Source: Nocardia terpenica (GTDB lineage: Bacteria > Actinomycetota > Actinomycetes > Mycobacteriales > Mycobacteriaceae). Taken from it: a stretch of 64,000 nt of DNA. Location: positions 2,363,132 through 2,427,131 of the forward strand of contig NZ_JABMCZ010000001.1 of assembly GCF_013186535.1 (NCBI RefSeq), given 5' to 3'. The notes beneath the pieces are model-generated. The model had not been told where the DNA came from and searched no databases. It saw only the letters and a program-made list of their open reading frames with translations. A program made the position numbers and the translations under genes. Below, one piece after another: positions 42,746 to 50,317 of this stretch (position 1 is its first letter; every line of letters starts with the position of its first letter).

Positions 42746-43404
42746 CCGACCCCAGCGGGCGGTGGCGCATCACCCACCGCACCACTCCGGCGACGATCGC
42801 TGACACCATCGACCGATCGCGGCGCTTGGATGCGATCAGCCAGGCCATCGATGCCGACCTCGACCTCAGCGGGAAAGCGGTCGAGGCCCGCGATTACGGC
42901 CGTGCCGACTATCACGACCGCGTCCGGGGCCTGCTGACCGGCATGGTCACCCATGTGCCCGCCACCGACGCCGAGCGTCGGCAGGCCCTCGACGCCCTCA
43001 CCGCCTCTGCCGACGAAGCCCGGCAGTGGCAGGGCGCGGACCGGGCCACCCTGTACATGCACTGGGATCAGACCCGCAAAGACCTCGACCACGACATCGC
43101 CGACGTCGCCGGGGTCGAGCTGCTGCTGGGCATGGTCGAGACTCGGGACTACCTCATCGCCGACCTGGACAATCAGGTCTGTCAGCTGAAACAGCAACTC
43201 CGCGAACGTGACCGGCGCATCGGCGACCTCAACGACCAACTCGCCCACCTCGAGCAGGACCGCGCGGTGCCCGCCGACCAGATCGACCACACCCCGGCGC
43301 CTGATCATCGTAAGCCGGATGCGGGATCGGCCACGCCGCCAACCCTCCCGGTGCCGGTCATCACCCGCCCAGTGCTGCCGCAGATCGGGGGCCTGGATCG
43401 GTGA
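42742..43404 (+). CDS. helical coiled-coil protein of unknown function
   Basis: 220 residues. Helices ISQAIDADLDLSGKAVEARD, DALTASADEARQWQGADRAT and a clear coiled coil LIADLDNQVCQLKQQLRERD followed by RRIGDLNDQLAHLEQD. The disordered tail ends PVITRPVLPQIGGLDR, similar to the upstream protein's tail. ATGA overlap upstream and GTGA overlap downstream. Likely partner of the 512-residue protein; unknown family. Confidence 0.72.
   Translation: MTDPSGRWRITHRTTPATIADTIDRSRRLDAISQAIDADLDLSGKAVEARDYGRADYHDRVRGLLTGMVTHVPATDAERRQALDALTASADEARQWQGADRATLYMHWDQTRKDLDHDIADVAGVELLLGMVETRDYLIADLDNQVCQLKQQLRERDRRIGDLNDQLAHLEQDRAVPADQIDHTPAPDHRKPDAGSATPPTLPVPVITRPVLPQIGGLDR
43383..43404 (+). promoter_or_regulatory. 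junction motif copy 9 (one base longer)
   Basis: GATCGGGGGCCTGGATCGGT plus GA, 22 bases. The extra C changes the upstream frame (IGGLDR), while GGGGG and the coupled GTG start are kept. Confidence 0.7.
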
Positions 43405-44099
43405 CCCCCGACCAAGCTCGCGCCAAGGTCGACAAGCTTCGGGCCCACGCCGCCAGCGTTGCCGGTACCCCCGAAGCCGCGCTGTTCTACGCGAAAGCTG
43501 ATGAACTCGCCCGCGAACACGGCCTACCCCTCACCGAGCCTGCCCACCCGCCGCGCCCCACCCGGGCCCGGCCCGCGAGCGAGCCGCAGTCATCGACCAC
43601 CACCCCGACGACGAGGAAGGCCACCGCCATGACCAACACAACCACCAAGACCAAGCCCTCGCGCAAGGCCACCGATGGCACTCTGCGGCAGGCATTCAGC
43701 CCGCGCGCCCGCGCCGCATTCGGCCGCAACACCGAGCCCGGTACCGAGATCACCTTCTACATCGTCGCCATCGAGGAAGAACCCGACCTCGAATACCACA
43801 CCAAGGCACCGAAACTCGACGCCGACGGCAACGAGCGCACCATCCCCATTCTGATCATCCAGACCGACGGCAGCACCAAACCGTACGGGCCGGGCTTGCG
43901 GAAGCTGTGGGTACGCACCGGCGTCGCCGACGCTTTGATCGGTGCCTGCCTCGATGCTGGTGTGGAACAGGTCGCGATCGGCGGCACAGGCCGCATCCGC
44001 TACGACGGCCTCGGAGAACCCCCGGCCCCCAACTTCTCCGCCCCCAAGCTCTACAGCGCCGTCTACGAACCGCCCGACGGCCAGGAGGTGTGCCGATGA
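43401..44099 (+). CDS. DUF2786-like N-terminus fused to unknown domain
   Basis: 232 residues from GTG 43401. Residues 1-45 (QARAKVDKLRAHAASVAGTP, EAALFYAKADELAREHGLP) match the DUF2786 helical pattern found in phage and element proteins. After a Thr/Ser-rich linker with an internal Met (residue 77; a separate start there is possible), the C-terminal 140 residues are strand-rich (GTEITFYIVAIEEEPDLEYH, KPYGPGLRKLWVRTGVADAL, QVAIGGTGRIRYDGLGEPPA), resembling a single-strand DNA-binding fold. Possibly an SSB-like protein; not proven. Confidence 0.72.
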   Translation: MTPDQARAKVDKLRAHAASVAGTPEAALFYAKADELAREHGLPLTEPAHPPRPTRARPASEPQSSTTTPTTRKATAMTNTTTKTKPSRKATDGTLRQAFSPRARAAFGRNTEPGTEITFYIVAIEEEPDLEYHTKAPKLDADGNERTIPILIIQTDGSTKPYGPGLRKLWVRTGVADALIGACLDAGVEQVAIGGTGRIRYDGLGEPPAPNFSAPKLYSAVYEPPDGQEVCR

Positions 44100-44302
44100 G
44101 CGGTCCCGACCGAATCCTGCACCTGATCAACGCCGCCGTCGCCACCTACAGAATCGGCGGTCAGGCCGCACTCGAAGAGTTCCTCAGTTACCTCAACGAC
44201 GACGACCTCCAAACCCTGATCCTCCATTTCACCCACAACATCGGCGCCAACGTCCGTCTCAACACCCCCGAAGACGGCTGGCGCGAAGGGAGGCCGCAAT
44301 GA
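44096..44302 (+). CDS. hypothetical small protein
   Basis: 68 residues: HLINAAVATYRIGGQAALEE and FLSYLNDDDLQTLILHFTHN, all-helical, no motif. AGGAGG upstream of the ATG; ATGA overlaps on both sides. Unknown. Confidence 0.68.
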   Translation: MSGPDRILHLINAAVATYRIGGQAALEEFLSYLNDDDLQTLILHFTHNIGANVRLNTPEDGWREGRPQ

Positions 44303-44550
44303 CCGACACCGTCAAGTTCCGCCTCATCGGAGAACGCCAGAACGTCAAAGCCATGATCACCGCGCTCGACCCGGTACTCGACATCGTCACCGACTGGCGA
44401 ATCTTCCCGCAACGCAACGGCATCGGCGTCAGCGCCTACCTCGAAGCACGTCCCCGTCACGTCGCCGACGGAAGCAAAACTCCACCGGCACAGGAACTCT
44501 CCCCAGCGGAACAACAGACCGGCGACGACCGAAGGAATGCCGAAGAATGA
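44299..44550 (+). CDS. hypothetical small protein
   Basis: 83 residues. A beta-alpha-beta-like N-terminal half (TVKFRLIGERQNVKAMITAL, DIVTDWRIFPQRNGIGVSAY) and an acidic disordered tail (LSPAEQQTGDDRRNAEE). The fold pattern resembles small ferredoxin-like domains. Coupled by ATGA overlaps. Unknown family. Confidence 0.68.
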   Translation: MTDTVKFRLIGERQNVKAMITALDPVLDIVTDWRIFPQRNGIGVSAYLEARPRHVADGSKTPPAQELSPAEQQTGDDRRNAEE

Positions 44551-44789
44551 GAAGGGGATTCGTCGTCGTGGATCATCTCCTCGCTTGCTGCACGCGGTGC
44601 GGCCGATGGTGGCACTGCAACGACCCGGACTGCCGCCGCGAGGCATGCTGTCTGGGCGGCAACGACTGCGATACCGACATCACGGAACGGCTCAACGCGA
44701 GCGGCTGGACTGTCGGCGATTCCGGCGAAGGCGGTGGGGGACAGGTGATATGCGCGGCGTGTGCGGGCGCAACGGGGAGATTGCAATGA
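44547..44789 (+). CDS. Cys-rich zinc-finger protein
   Basis: 80 residues with CCTRCGRWWHCNDPDCRREA, CCLGGNDCD and ICAACAG: at least nine Cys and one His, enough for two zinc sites. Similar small Cys-rich proteins occur in AICE gene trains. ATGA overlap with the previous gene and ATGA-type overlap with the next. Function unknown. Confidence 0.7.
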   Translation: MRRGFVVVDHLLACCTRCGRWWHCNDPDCRREACCLGGNDCDTDITERLNASGWTVGDSGEGGGGQVICAACAGATGRLQ

Positions 44790-45802
44790 CCAACTCTTTG
44801 CCGATGCCTGATCATTTCGAACCTGTCGAGACGGGTGCCGGGGTTCTCTATCTACCCGGGCAACTGCGCAAGGCGGACCGTGCCGACACCGCAGGTGCGC
44901 AGACGGTGCGCAGCAACGACGCTGCGCACCGCAACGCACTGGACAGTGCGCAGCCGGTGCGGAGGGTGCCGCGGGCGTGGCCCGTCCTGCTGTTGGCGCT
45001 TCCGGCGTTCGTCGCGATCTGGTCCGGCTGGGTTGGGCTTGGGCAGCTGACCGGGTTCGGGCCGGTGTGTCCGCTGCCGGGAATTTTCGATCGGTTCACG
45101 CTCAACACCGCGATCACGCTGCCGATCGGGATGGAGACCTACGCCTCCTACGCGCTGTACGTCTGGTTGTCGGGGCGCATCCGATCCGGCCGAACCCGCA
45201 GCTACGCCAAGTATTCCGCGATCGGCAGCCTGATCCTCGGTGCCACCGGGCAGGTTGCTTACCACCTCATGCGCGCCGCTGGCGTTACCGCAGCGCCGTG
45301 GGGTGTGACTGTGCTCGTGGCCTGCCTGCCGGTCGCGGTCCTCGGTATGGGTGCCGCCCTGGCGCACATGATTATTCGAGAACACTACGACACCGACCTG
45401 CGCGCTGGTAGTGCACCGTCGGTGCGTAACGACCCGAATCCGGTGCGTAGCTCGGATCCGGTACGCGCCGTCTCGGTGCGCGAGGTGCGGACCGAGACGC
45501 TTTCGGCCGCAGCCGAATTGACCGCTGCGCGCCAGATCCATCAGATTGAAGCAACACCGCAGTGCGTCAATGGCGTGGTTGGTGCGCAGGATCGGTGGGC
45601 CGGACTCGCTGAGGTGATATGCAGCGCTGATCCTGCCGGGCGCCGCGACCCCGATAAGGTCGCCACCATCCTGCGGCTGCGGTTCGAGCAGAACTGGCCG
45701 CATGCACGCATCGCTGAGCACGTCGAGCTAAGCGCTTCTGCGGTCACGCGGACCATTACCGCCGCGCGCGAGCACATCAGTACGGGAGGAGTACCAGAAT
45801 GA
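44786..45802 (+). CDS. DUF2637-like (SpdB-like) membrane protein with C-terminal HTH
   Basis: 338 residues. Four membrane segments (WPVLLLALPAFVAIWSGWVG, FTLNTAITLPIGMETYASYA, YSAIGSLILGATGQVAYHLM, VTVLVACLPVAVLGMGAALA) fit DUF2637/SpdB2 spread proteins. A C-terminal HTH (WPHARIAEHVELSASAVTRT) is appended, common in the DUF2637 group. The DNA has repeated CGGTGCG units at 44905-44966 and 45420-45490. Spread proteins aid mycelial movement of conjugative elements. Overlaps both neighbours by four bases. Confidence 0.8.
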   Translation: MTNSLPMPDHFEPVETGAGVLYLPGQLRKADRADTAGAQTVRSNDAAHRNALDSAQPVRRVPRAWPVLLLALPAFVAIWSGWVGLGQLTGFGPVCPLPGIFDRFTLNTAITLPIGMETYASYALYVWLSGRIRSGRTRSYAKYSAIGSLILGATGQVAYHLMRAAGVTAAPWGVTVLVACLPVAVLGMGAALAHMIIREHYDTDLRAGSAPSVRNDPNPVRSSDPVRAVSVREVRTETLSAAAELTAARQIHQIEATPQCVNGVVGAQDRWAGLAEVICSADPAGRRDPDKVATILRLRFEQNWPHARIAEHVELSASAVTRTITAAREHISTGGVPE

Positions 45803-46053
45803 ATGGAGTTGAATGGGCCAACGCAGAGCAGTCTAGGCCGAACCGAGACGAGGTCGTTGAAACAGGCTGGTACACAACGGAGGAGGTCGCCGTCATCCTG
45901 AAGGTCGATCCGTCGAGCCTGCGGCGCTGGCGAACCGCTCGGCCGCCACAGGGCCCGCCGTTCGTGCAGATCTCGGGCAGGGTGATCCGATACAACGGCG
46001 GCGACGTTATCGCTTACCTGAAGGGCAAGCGGATCGATCCGGCGGTCGCTTGA
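45799..46053 (+). CDS. xis: excisionase (MerR-like HTH)
   Basis: 84 residues. A winged HTH: GWYTTEEVAVILKVDPSSLR followed by RWRTARPPQGPPFVQISGRV and VIRYNGGDVIAYL. The same layout occurs in element B's excisionase at 57385 (WFTTRQAAKVLGVDASSLRR). Such proteins bend the attachment DNA and direct integrase to excise. ATGA overlap upstream; the integrase ATG overlaps its stop (TGATGG), giving the usual xis-int coupling. Confidence 0.9.
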   Translation: MNGVEWANAEQSRPNRDEVVETGWYTTEEVAVILKVDPSSLRRWRTARPPQGPPFVQISGRVIRYNGGDVIAYLKGKRIDPAVA

Positions 46054-47354
46054 TGGTTGATGGTGAGATTCATGTGATTCCGATCGGCGCCACGATTCGC
46101 GGCGATATCGAGGTGCGGGGGAAAGGCCCGTCCTGCCGGGCCCGGGTGCGCTGGTCCGATCCGGTGACGAAGAAGCGCGGCTCGAAGTCCCAGACCTTCG
46201 CTACGCGTGAGGAAGCCGAGGAGTGGATCGACAAGATCCATCAGGCAGCTGCCCGGGGTGTCGACCCGAAGACTGCGACCGCGACGCTGAAGGACTACGG
46301 CACCGCGAACTGGGATCTCGCCATGCGCGGGATAGAGCTGAAGACGCTCGATCCCTATCGGGCCGGTTGGCGGCGCCGTATTGTGCCGACGATCGGGCAT
46401 CTCCCGGTCACCATGATCACTGCGGGGGTGGCCGACCGCGCCGTGGCTCAGTGGATTGCACAGGGTTGCAGTCGGTCGACGATCAAGAACACCTTGGCGG
46501 CGCTCGGCCGGATTATGGAGCAAGCCGTTCGCGATGAACTGATCGATCGCAATCGAGTCGAGGTCAGCGGGTGGCAGAAGCAGTACGACAGGTATGAAGA
46601 CGAACTCGATGACCCGCGTTCTCTCGCGCTGCCGGACTGGGATTCCCTGACCGGGCTGGCCGATGCGTTGGTGGCCGCTTCGTGGGACCACGAACGTGTG
46701 TGGGGTGAGGTCGTTATCTTCATGGCCTGCACGGCGGTCCGGATCGGTGAAGCATCCGGGTGCCGCGTGCAGGACATCGACGTCGATCAATGGATCTGGC
46801 AGCTGCGTCGGCAGACCACTCCGGGACCGGGAGGATTGAAGGACAAGGGCACGAAGGGCAAGCGGCTCCGTCGGATCCCGATCATCGAGGAACTTCGCCC
46901 GCTGGTGCTGCGGAGAATCGCTCTGGCGCGTACTCGTGTGGCGTTGGACCCGGCCCTCGCGACCGCGGACGCGGGCGCGCGCGAGGGCGCACTCCGGAAT
47001 GCTCGCCTGTTCGTCGGGCCGCGGGGTGGTCGAATCGACACGAAAGGTCTTCGGCGCGCGACGCATTGGGACGACGTGGTCACCGATCTGGGGTATGAGC
47101 ACCTGCGGCGTCATGACCTGCGGCACACCGGGTTGACCTGGTTCGCCGACGCCGGGGTGCCGTTGCACCGTCTCCAGCAGATCGCGGGGCACACCGATCC
47201 GAGGATCACGCAGCGGTACCTGCATCCCGACATCGATTCCCTGCAGAACGATGGTGTGCTGCTGTCGCGGCACCTGACCGGTCAAGCGCCGAAGGCGACC
47301 GATTCGTCCGGGTCTGGTCCCAAAGCGGTCCCAAGGCTCCGAGTGGTCGAGTAA
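46053..47354 (+). CDS. int: tyrosine integrase of element A
   Basis: 433 residues. N-terminal arm-binding domain (ARVRWSDPVTKKRGSKSQTF), SAM-like core-binding domain (LDPYRAGWRRRIVPTIGHLP), catalytic domain with first Arg in FMACTAVRIGEASGCRVQDI, HDLRHTGLTWFADAG (H-x-x-R), the H in IAGHTDPRITQRYLHPD with catalytic Tyr. All active residues are present. It acts on the tRNA-Pro core next to it (47398). The C-terminal codons overlap the arm-site repeats at 47316-47334. It is closely related to element B's integrase (shared DELDDPRSLALPDW), as expected for a shared target. Confidence 0.94.
   Translation: MVDGEIHVIPIGATIRGDIEVRGKGPSCRARVRWSDPVTKKRGSKSQTFATREEAEEWIDKIHQAAARGVDPKTATATLKDYGTANWDLAMRGIELKTLDPYRAGWRRRIVPTIGHLPVTMITAGVADRAVAQWIAQGCSRSTIKNTLAALGRIMEQAVRDELIDRNRVEVSGWQKQYDRYEDELDDPRSLALPDWDSLTGLADALVAASWDHERVWGEVVIFMACTAVRIGEASGCRVQDIDVDQWIWQLRRQTTPGPGGLKDKGTKGKRLRRIPIIEELRPLVLRRIALARTRVALDPALATADAGAREGALRNARLFVGPRGGRIDTKGLRRATHWDDVVTDLGYEHLRRHDLRHTGLTWFADAGVPLHRLQQIAGHTDPRITQRYLHPDIDSLQNDGVLLSRHLTGQAPKATDSSGSGPKAVPRLRVVE
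47316..47334 (+). repeat. paired GGTCCC arm-site candidate, element A right
   Basis: GGTCCCAAAGC followed by GGTCCCAA, 11-bp period, inside the 3' end of int and 63 bases before the att core. It matches the A-left pair at 23567. Confidence 0.65.
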
Positions 47355-47362
47355 CAGCAAAC

Positions 47363-47390
47363 ACCCTCCGACCGAGGTCGGAGGGTGTTT
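47363..47390. terminator. bidirectional hairpin after element A int
   Basis: ACACCCTCCGACC/GGTCGGAGGGTGT, a long perfect stem with AAA before and TTT after. It can end int transcription and, from the other side, tRNA-type transcripts entering the att core. Confidence 0.85.
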
Positions 47391-47397
47391 CTCTGTG

Positions 47398-47439
47398 TCG
47401 GGCTGACAGGATTCGAACCTGCGACCCCTTGACCCCCAG
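47398..47439. repeat. att core copy 2 (junction of elements A and B)
   Basis: 42-bp identity with 23429-23470 and 58853-58894. It marks the right end of A and left end of B. Only the tRNA 3' half is present here. Confidence 0.93.
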
Positions 47440-47932
47440 TACGGTCAGGGGGCTAAACATGCAGGTCAGCAAGCTATTTCGGAAGTGCGTCCACAGGGGT
47501 TGACCTGCGGGTTGTTCAAGTGCGCTCGTATCGTGTGGTCCCGTTCTGGTCCCGCTCTGACCTGCGGATAGGTCGCTCGCCTGTCCCGTGTCCTACTCCT
47601 CCCCACCTTCCTCATACTGGCCATCCCTCAGCGGAAGGCGGGCGGGTCAAGGATGCCGATAGGCACCGCGTAGCGGACACCGAAGGTGGTCCTTGATGCG
47701 TCCGGCTGGAGCGAGACAATCGGGCCATGAGGAAGGCGGGGAAACCACGAGCACGAGAACCATGCGGCGAAAGTCATTGGGTGCCTCGCTATCCGGTGCG
47801 GTCCGGGAAGGAGTTGGGCCGCACCGGATAGCGGGCTGTCCGGTGTCCGGGCCTGGAGTCGGCATCGGTGGCGACTCGTCCGGCATCGTTGCCGGTGGCC
47901 CGGAGAGGGAGGGGGCCGGAGCCCCCTGGCGG
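47440..47932. other. left arm of element B, no gene
   Basis: About 490 bases. Holds the arm-site pair at 47537-47558; no supported coding sequence. Confidence 0.4.
47537..47558 (+). repeat. paired GGTCCC arm-site candidate, element B left
   Basis: GGTCCCGTTCT then GGTCCCGCTCT, 11-bp period, 97 bases inside the core. The identical 22 bases recur at 58771-58792. Confidence 0.68.
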
Positions 47933-48100
47933 TTAGCTGTAGTCGTCGCGGTCGGACTCGATGCAGGCCCAGTAGGCCGCGAGGCATTCACCGCACACCA
48001 CGTCGTTCTCGTCGCTGGGGATGTGGACGGGGAGGGTGCCGATAGCGGGGTTGGGGCAGTTCGGAGTCGAGCACTGGATGGTGGGGGTAGTGGCGGTCAT
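47933..48100 (-). CDS. small zinc-binding protein
   Basis: 55 residues from ATG 48100 with GGAAGGAG upstream. Zinc ligands: IQCSTPNCPNPAIGTLPVHI, then DVVCGECLAAYWACIE. Two CxxC-like pairs fit one zinc ribbon. A diverged, frame-broken copy in opposite orientation lies at 48271-48385. Function unknown. Confidence 0.7.
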   Translation of the reverse strand: MTATTPTIQCSTPNCPNPAIGTLPVHIPSDENDVVCGECLAAYWACIESDRDDYS

Positions 48101-48385
48101 GGTGGGCTCCTTCCCGGTGACGATCGATCTGGGCTTGCCCAGACCACCCAGTTGGGGTGCGGAAAAGGGTGGGCGAATGCCCATCACGGAGTGACGCGAA
48201 TGCGCCCTTTGGAGTGCCCCAAGTGGGTGGTATGCCTTCGGCAGATCGTTCGTCACCGGGAAGGAGCTGGTGACCGCTCCCCCGCTCTCCGTGCGGTCGA
48301 AACAGGTTGTGTCCCAACCCCGCTATCGGCACCCGGACGCAGCGATTCGACGAGAACGACGTGGTGTGCGGTGACCACAGCCGGT
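48000..48385. repeat. imperfect inverted duplication centred near 48187
   Basis: The left arm contains the start of the zinc-protein gene and its leader; the right arm has the same features inverted. Matching parts include CTCCTTCCCGGTGACGATCG (48108 onward) against its complement ending at 48267, and the CCCCAACCCCGCTATCGGCA and GACGAGAACGACGTGGTGTG blocks (48312-48371). Confidence 0.7.
48271..48385 (+). pseudogene. frame-broken copy of the small zinc-protein gene
   Basis: GGAAGGAG and a GTG start (48270-48272) are kept, but the start lies in a different frame from the CPNPAIGT and DENDVVCGD coding blocks that match the 47933-48100 gene. The downstream sequence is unrelated. Confidence 0.55.
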
Positions 48386-48863
48386 GGACCGGGCAGAGTG
48401 CCCGGCCGATTCGGGATCGGCTGCGGGAGGCAAGTCGGGTACGGCTCCACTTCGTGCCCAGCACTGCTCGGTCGTTGCAGAAGGTGAGCCGATCAGTATC
48501 AGGCGTTTCCTGCGAGTGTGGCGCGTGCGCGGTGCCGACGTGCCGACGCGCCGCGGCGACGCTCCTTCAGCCGCGGTTGCGTGTCGCCGCGCGGCGGCGG
48601 CGCGCATGCGCCGCCGCGCAGCGGCGCTCTTGATCCTGTATGGCTGAATTCGGCAATGGTCCGAATCAGTCGTGAGGTACGGCGGAAGCCAGGCAAGAGC
48701 GCGCCGACTAAGACGACCACGGTTCGAGCGTGCCAGCTCCGCGGCGGAACCAGTTGTGGTTCAACGATTCCGGTCGGTGACCTGGCGTAAGGTGATGGGC
48801 ACCTCCGGCCGAGGGGCGGTGGACTTGGTCCACACACCGCGCCCAGGAAGGAGGTGGTGGGGA
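48386..48863. other. GC-rich gene-free stretch with hairpin
   Basis: No supported gene. At 48595-48616 CGGCGGCGC and its complement GCGCCGCCG flank GCAT, within a run of CG-rich repeats (48540-48630). Confidence 0.4.
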
Positions 48864-48983
48864 ATGGCGAAACATCGCCGGGCAAAGAGTGAGGCCCCGG
48901 TCGACTACGGCATCTGCTTGCTGGCTACTGCCGTGATCGCCGGGGCGCTCGTAATCCTGGTCCGCTGGTTGCGGGCTAGGTAA
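48864..48983 (+). CDS. very small membrane protein
   Basis: 39 residues: basic start KHRRAKSEAP, a hydrophobic helix ICLLATAVIAGALVILV, and RWLRAR. GGAAGGAGG lies 10 bases upstream of the ATG, one of the strongest ribosome-binding sites in the window, which argues for real translation. It converges with the DapA-like gene. Unknown role. Confidence 0.6.
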   Translation: MAKHRRAKSEAPVDYGICLLATAVIAGALVILVRWLRAR

Positions 48984-49049
48984 ACCCACCAGATGGGGCG
49001 TCGGCTGCACGGCGTCCCATCGCCAGCATCACTTGCGTGACGGCCCCAA

Positions 49050-49775
49050 CTATACGCCGTGGGTGCTCGCCCGGCGAAGCAGCTCGTCTGTCCGTGCCCT
49101 ACGGGATGACAGGGCGTCAAGGGCCTCCTGAACTGGGTCCACGGCGGCTTGCACGCTCACTGCATCCTTGGTTGGAAAGGCGGGCGGAAACGGGCTGAGT
49201 GGAGTAGCTACGACGCCAGCGGCTCCGGCTGCCAAGGATGCAGTGATGCGTCGTGATGAACCATCCCACAGCCGAAAGGCGTCGCCGGTGACGGCGCGGA
49301 TGCTGGCAACGTCCACGCCGGTGACCTTCGCGAGCTTGCCCCCAGCGGGCAGCGCGTCGTGATCACGGGCGTCACGGGCAAGGGCGTGATCGAATACTGT
49401 GCCGCCGAACATCGGGTGGCTGTAGATGGTCGAGCCTTCAGGGAGATCCCGGAGAAACGCTAGGGCTTCGCGACGGCCGTTGCGCCGGAGGACGGCCATC
49501 GGGGTAAGCGAGCGGTCGACGGCGTGCGCGAAATCCCTTGACTCCCAGCAACATGCCAAGAGTCTCGAAGGATCGGCGACTTCAAGCCAGAGTTCGAGAA
49601 TGGCGGCACGTTGGTGCGATTCGAGTAGATGACCCTGCGTGGTTGACCCGGAGAGGATGAACAGATCTACCCAGGTGTTTGCCGCCCTCACGGCGTAGCG
49701 CCGTGTCGCATCGAAATCGACTGTGCCATCGGTTTTTCGGAGGGTAAGGGCTGGGACGACTACGTCGAATGACAT
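49050..49775 (-). CDS. DapA/NAL-family (dihydrodipicolinate synthase-like) aldolase
   Basis: 241 residues, shorter than the usual 290-300. FDVVVPALTLRKTDGTVDFD and FILSGSTTQGHLLESHQRAA match the N-terminal strands of the DapA/N-acetylneuraminate-lyase fold; the Schiff-base Lys is in GGKLAKVTGVD, and AAGAAGVVATPLSPFPPAF follows. The GTTGE motif of true DapA appears as GSTTQG, so lysine synthesis is unlikely; a different keto-acid aldolase is more plausible. Overlaps the kinase-like gene by 16 bases. Last gene of a three-gene minus-strand cargo operon. Confidence 0.8.
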   Translation of the reverse strand: MSFDVVVPALTLRKTDGTVDFDATRRYAVRAANTWVDLFILSGSTTQGHLLESHQRAAILELWLEVADPSRLLACCWESRDFAHAVDRSLTPMAVLRRNGRREALAFLRDLPEGSTIYSHPMFGGTVFDHALARDARDHDALPAGGKLAKVTGVDVASIRAVTGDAFRLWDGSSRRITASLAAGAAGVVATPLSPFPPAFPTKDAVSVQAAVDPVQEALDALSSRRARTDELLRRASTHGV

Positions 49776-50311
49776 GAGGACTCCACAACGTGCAGGATCT
49801 GTTGAGCGGATTCGGCTGGCGAATGCGCTGACGTATCAATGCGGAGATCGGCCATACCCTGGGGGATGGCTACTGTTGCATCCCAGGCGGCTAGCCGTGC
49901 ATCGGTGTCGCCGGTTGTGCGTGCGCGAATTCGCTGCTCGGCGATATCGCGCGGACACCAGAGTTCGACTGTCGTCCACCGAAGGTGCGGCATCGCGGCT
50001 AAAACAGCCTCGATGGCCTCGACCTGCCCGAGATGCAACACCGGAATCTGGTCGGCATTGACCATCCGATTGAGTTCGGGCCGGTCGACGGCATATGTGG
50101 CGTCATATCGGCTGTTCGACCAAATGACATCGCCTGAATTCTCCAGCGCGGCAACATGATCGAAGGTAGTCATTCGGTACGTGGCGGTCCTACCGGTGCC
50201 GACCTTCAAGCGACGGAACAGCTGGAAGGCGGGATTCGCAGCGATCATCGCATCGGTGATCGTGTCTTTTCCGGATGCCGGTGGGCCGTAGAGGATTACA
50301 GCTGCGTCCAT
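49760..50311 (-). CDS. guanylate-kinase-like P-loop protein
   Basis: 183 residues. P-loop VILYGPPASGKDTITDAM at the N-terminus. The RRLKVGTGRTATYRM segment and the DVIWSNSRYDATYAVDRPEL block are placed like the substrate-binding part of guanylate kinases, and LWCPRDIAEQRIRARTTGDT like the lid. It may phosphorylate a nucleotide or small molecule. Six bases separate it from the upstream GntR-kinase gene, and it overlaps the DapA-like gene, so the three are one transcript. Substrate unknown. Confidence 0.78.
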   Translation of the reverse strand: MDAAVILYGPPASGKDTITDAMIAANPAFQLFRRLKVGTGRTATYRMTTFDHVAALENSGDVIWSNSRYDATYAVDRPELNRMVNADQIPVLHLGQVEAIEAVLAAMPHLRWTTVELWCPRDIAEQRIRARTTGDTDARLAAWDATVAIPQGMADLRIDTSAHSPAESAQQILHVVESSCHST

Positions 50312-50317
50312 CGCTGA

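Larger units (their letters stand above)
23429..47439. mobile_element. integrative element A (about 24 kb) at tRNA-Pro
   Basis: Bounded by copies of the 42-bp tRNA-derived core at 23429-23470 and 47398-47439, with excisionase and tyrosine integrase at the right end. It contains a toxin-antitoxin pair, an XRE/epimerase pair, and one long plus-strand train (29181-46053) with primase-like, ParB-like, DpdA-like, replication-relaxation and VirD4-like genes. No FtsK/SpoIIIE-type TraB and no RepSA-type initiator are present, unlike element B. Whether it transfers by itself or is mobilised is unknown. Confidence 0.88.

Noticed and set aside
48595..48616. Rho-independent terminator
   Set aside because: Strong GC stem but no T-run on either side and no gene ending immediately before it.
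49050..49775. Lysine-pathway DapA
   Set aside because: Short length, altered GTTGE region and location in element cargo make a housekeeping dihydrodipicolinate synthase unlikely.
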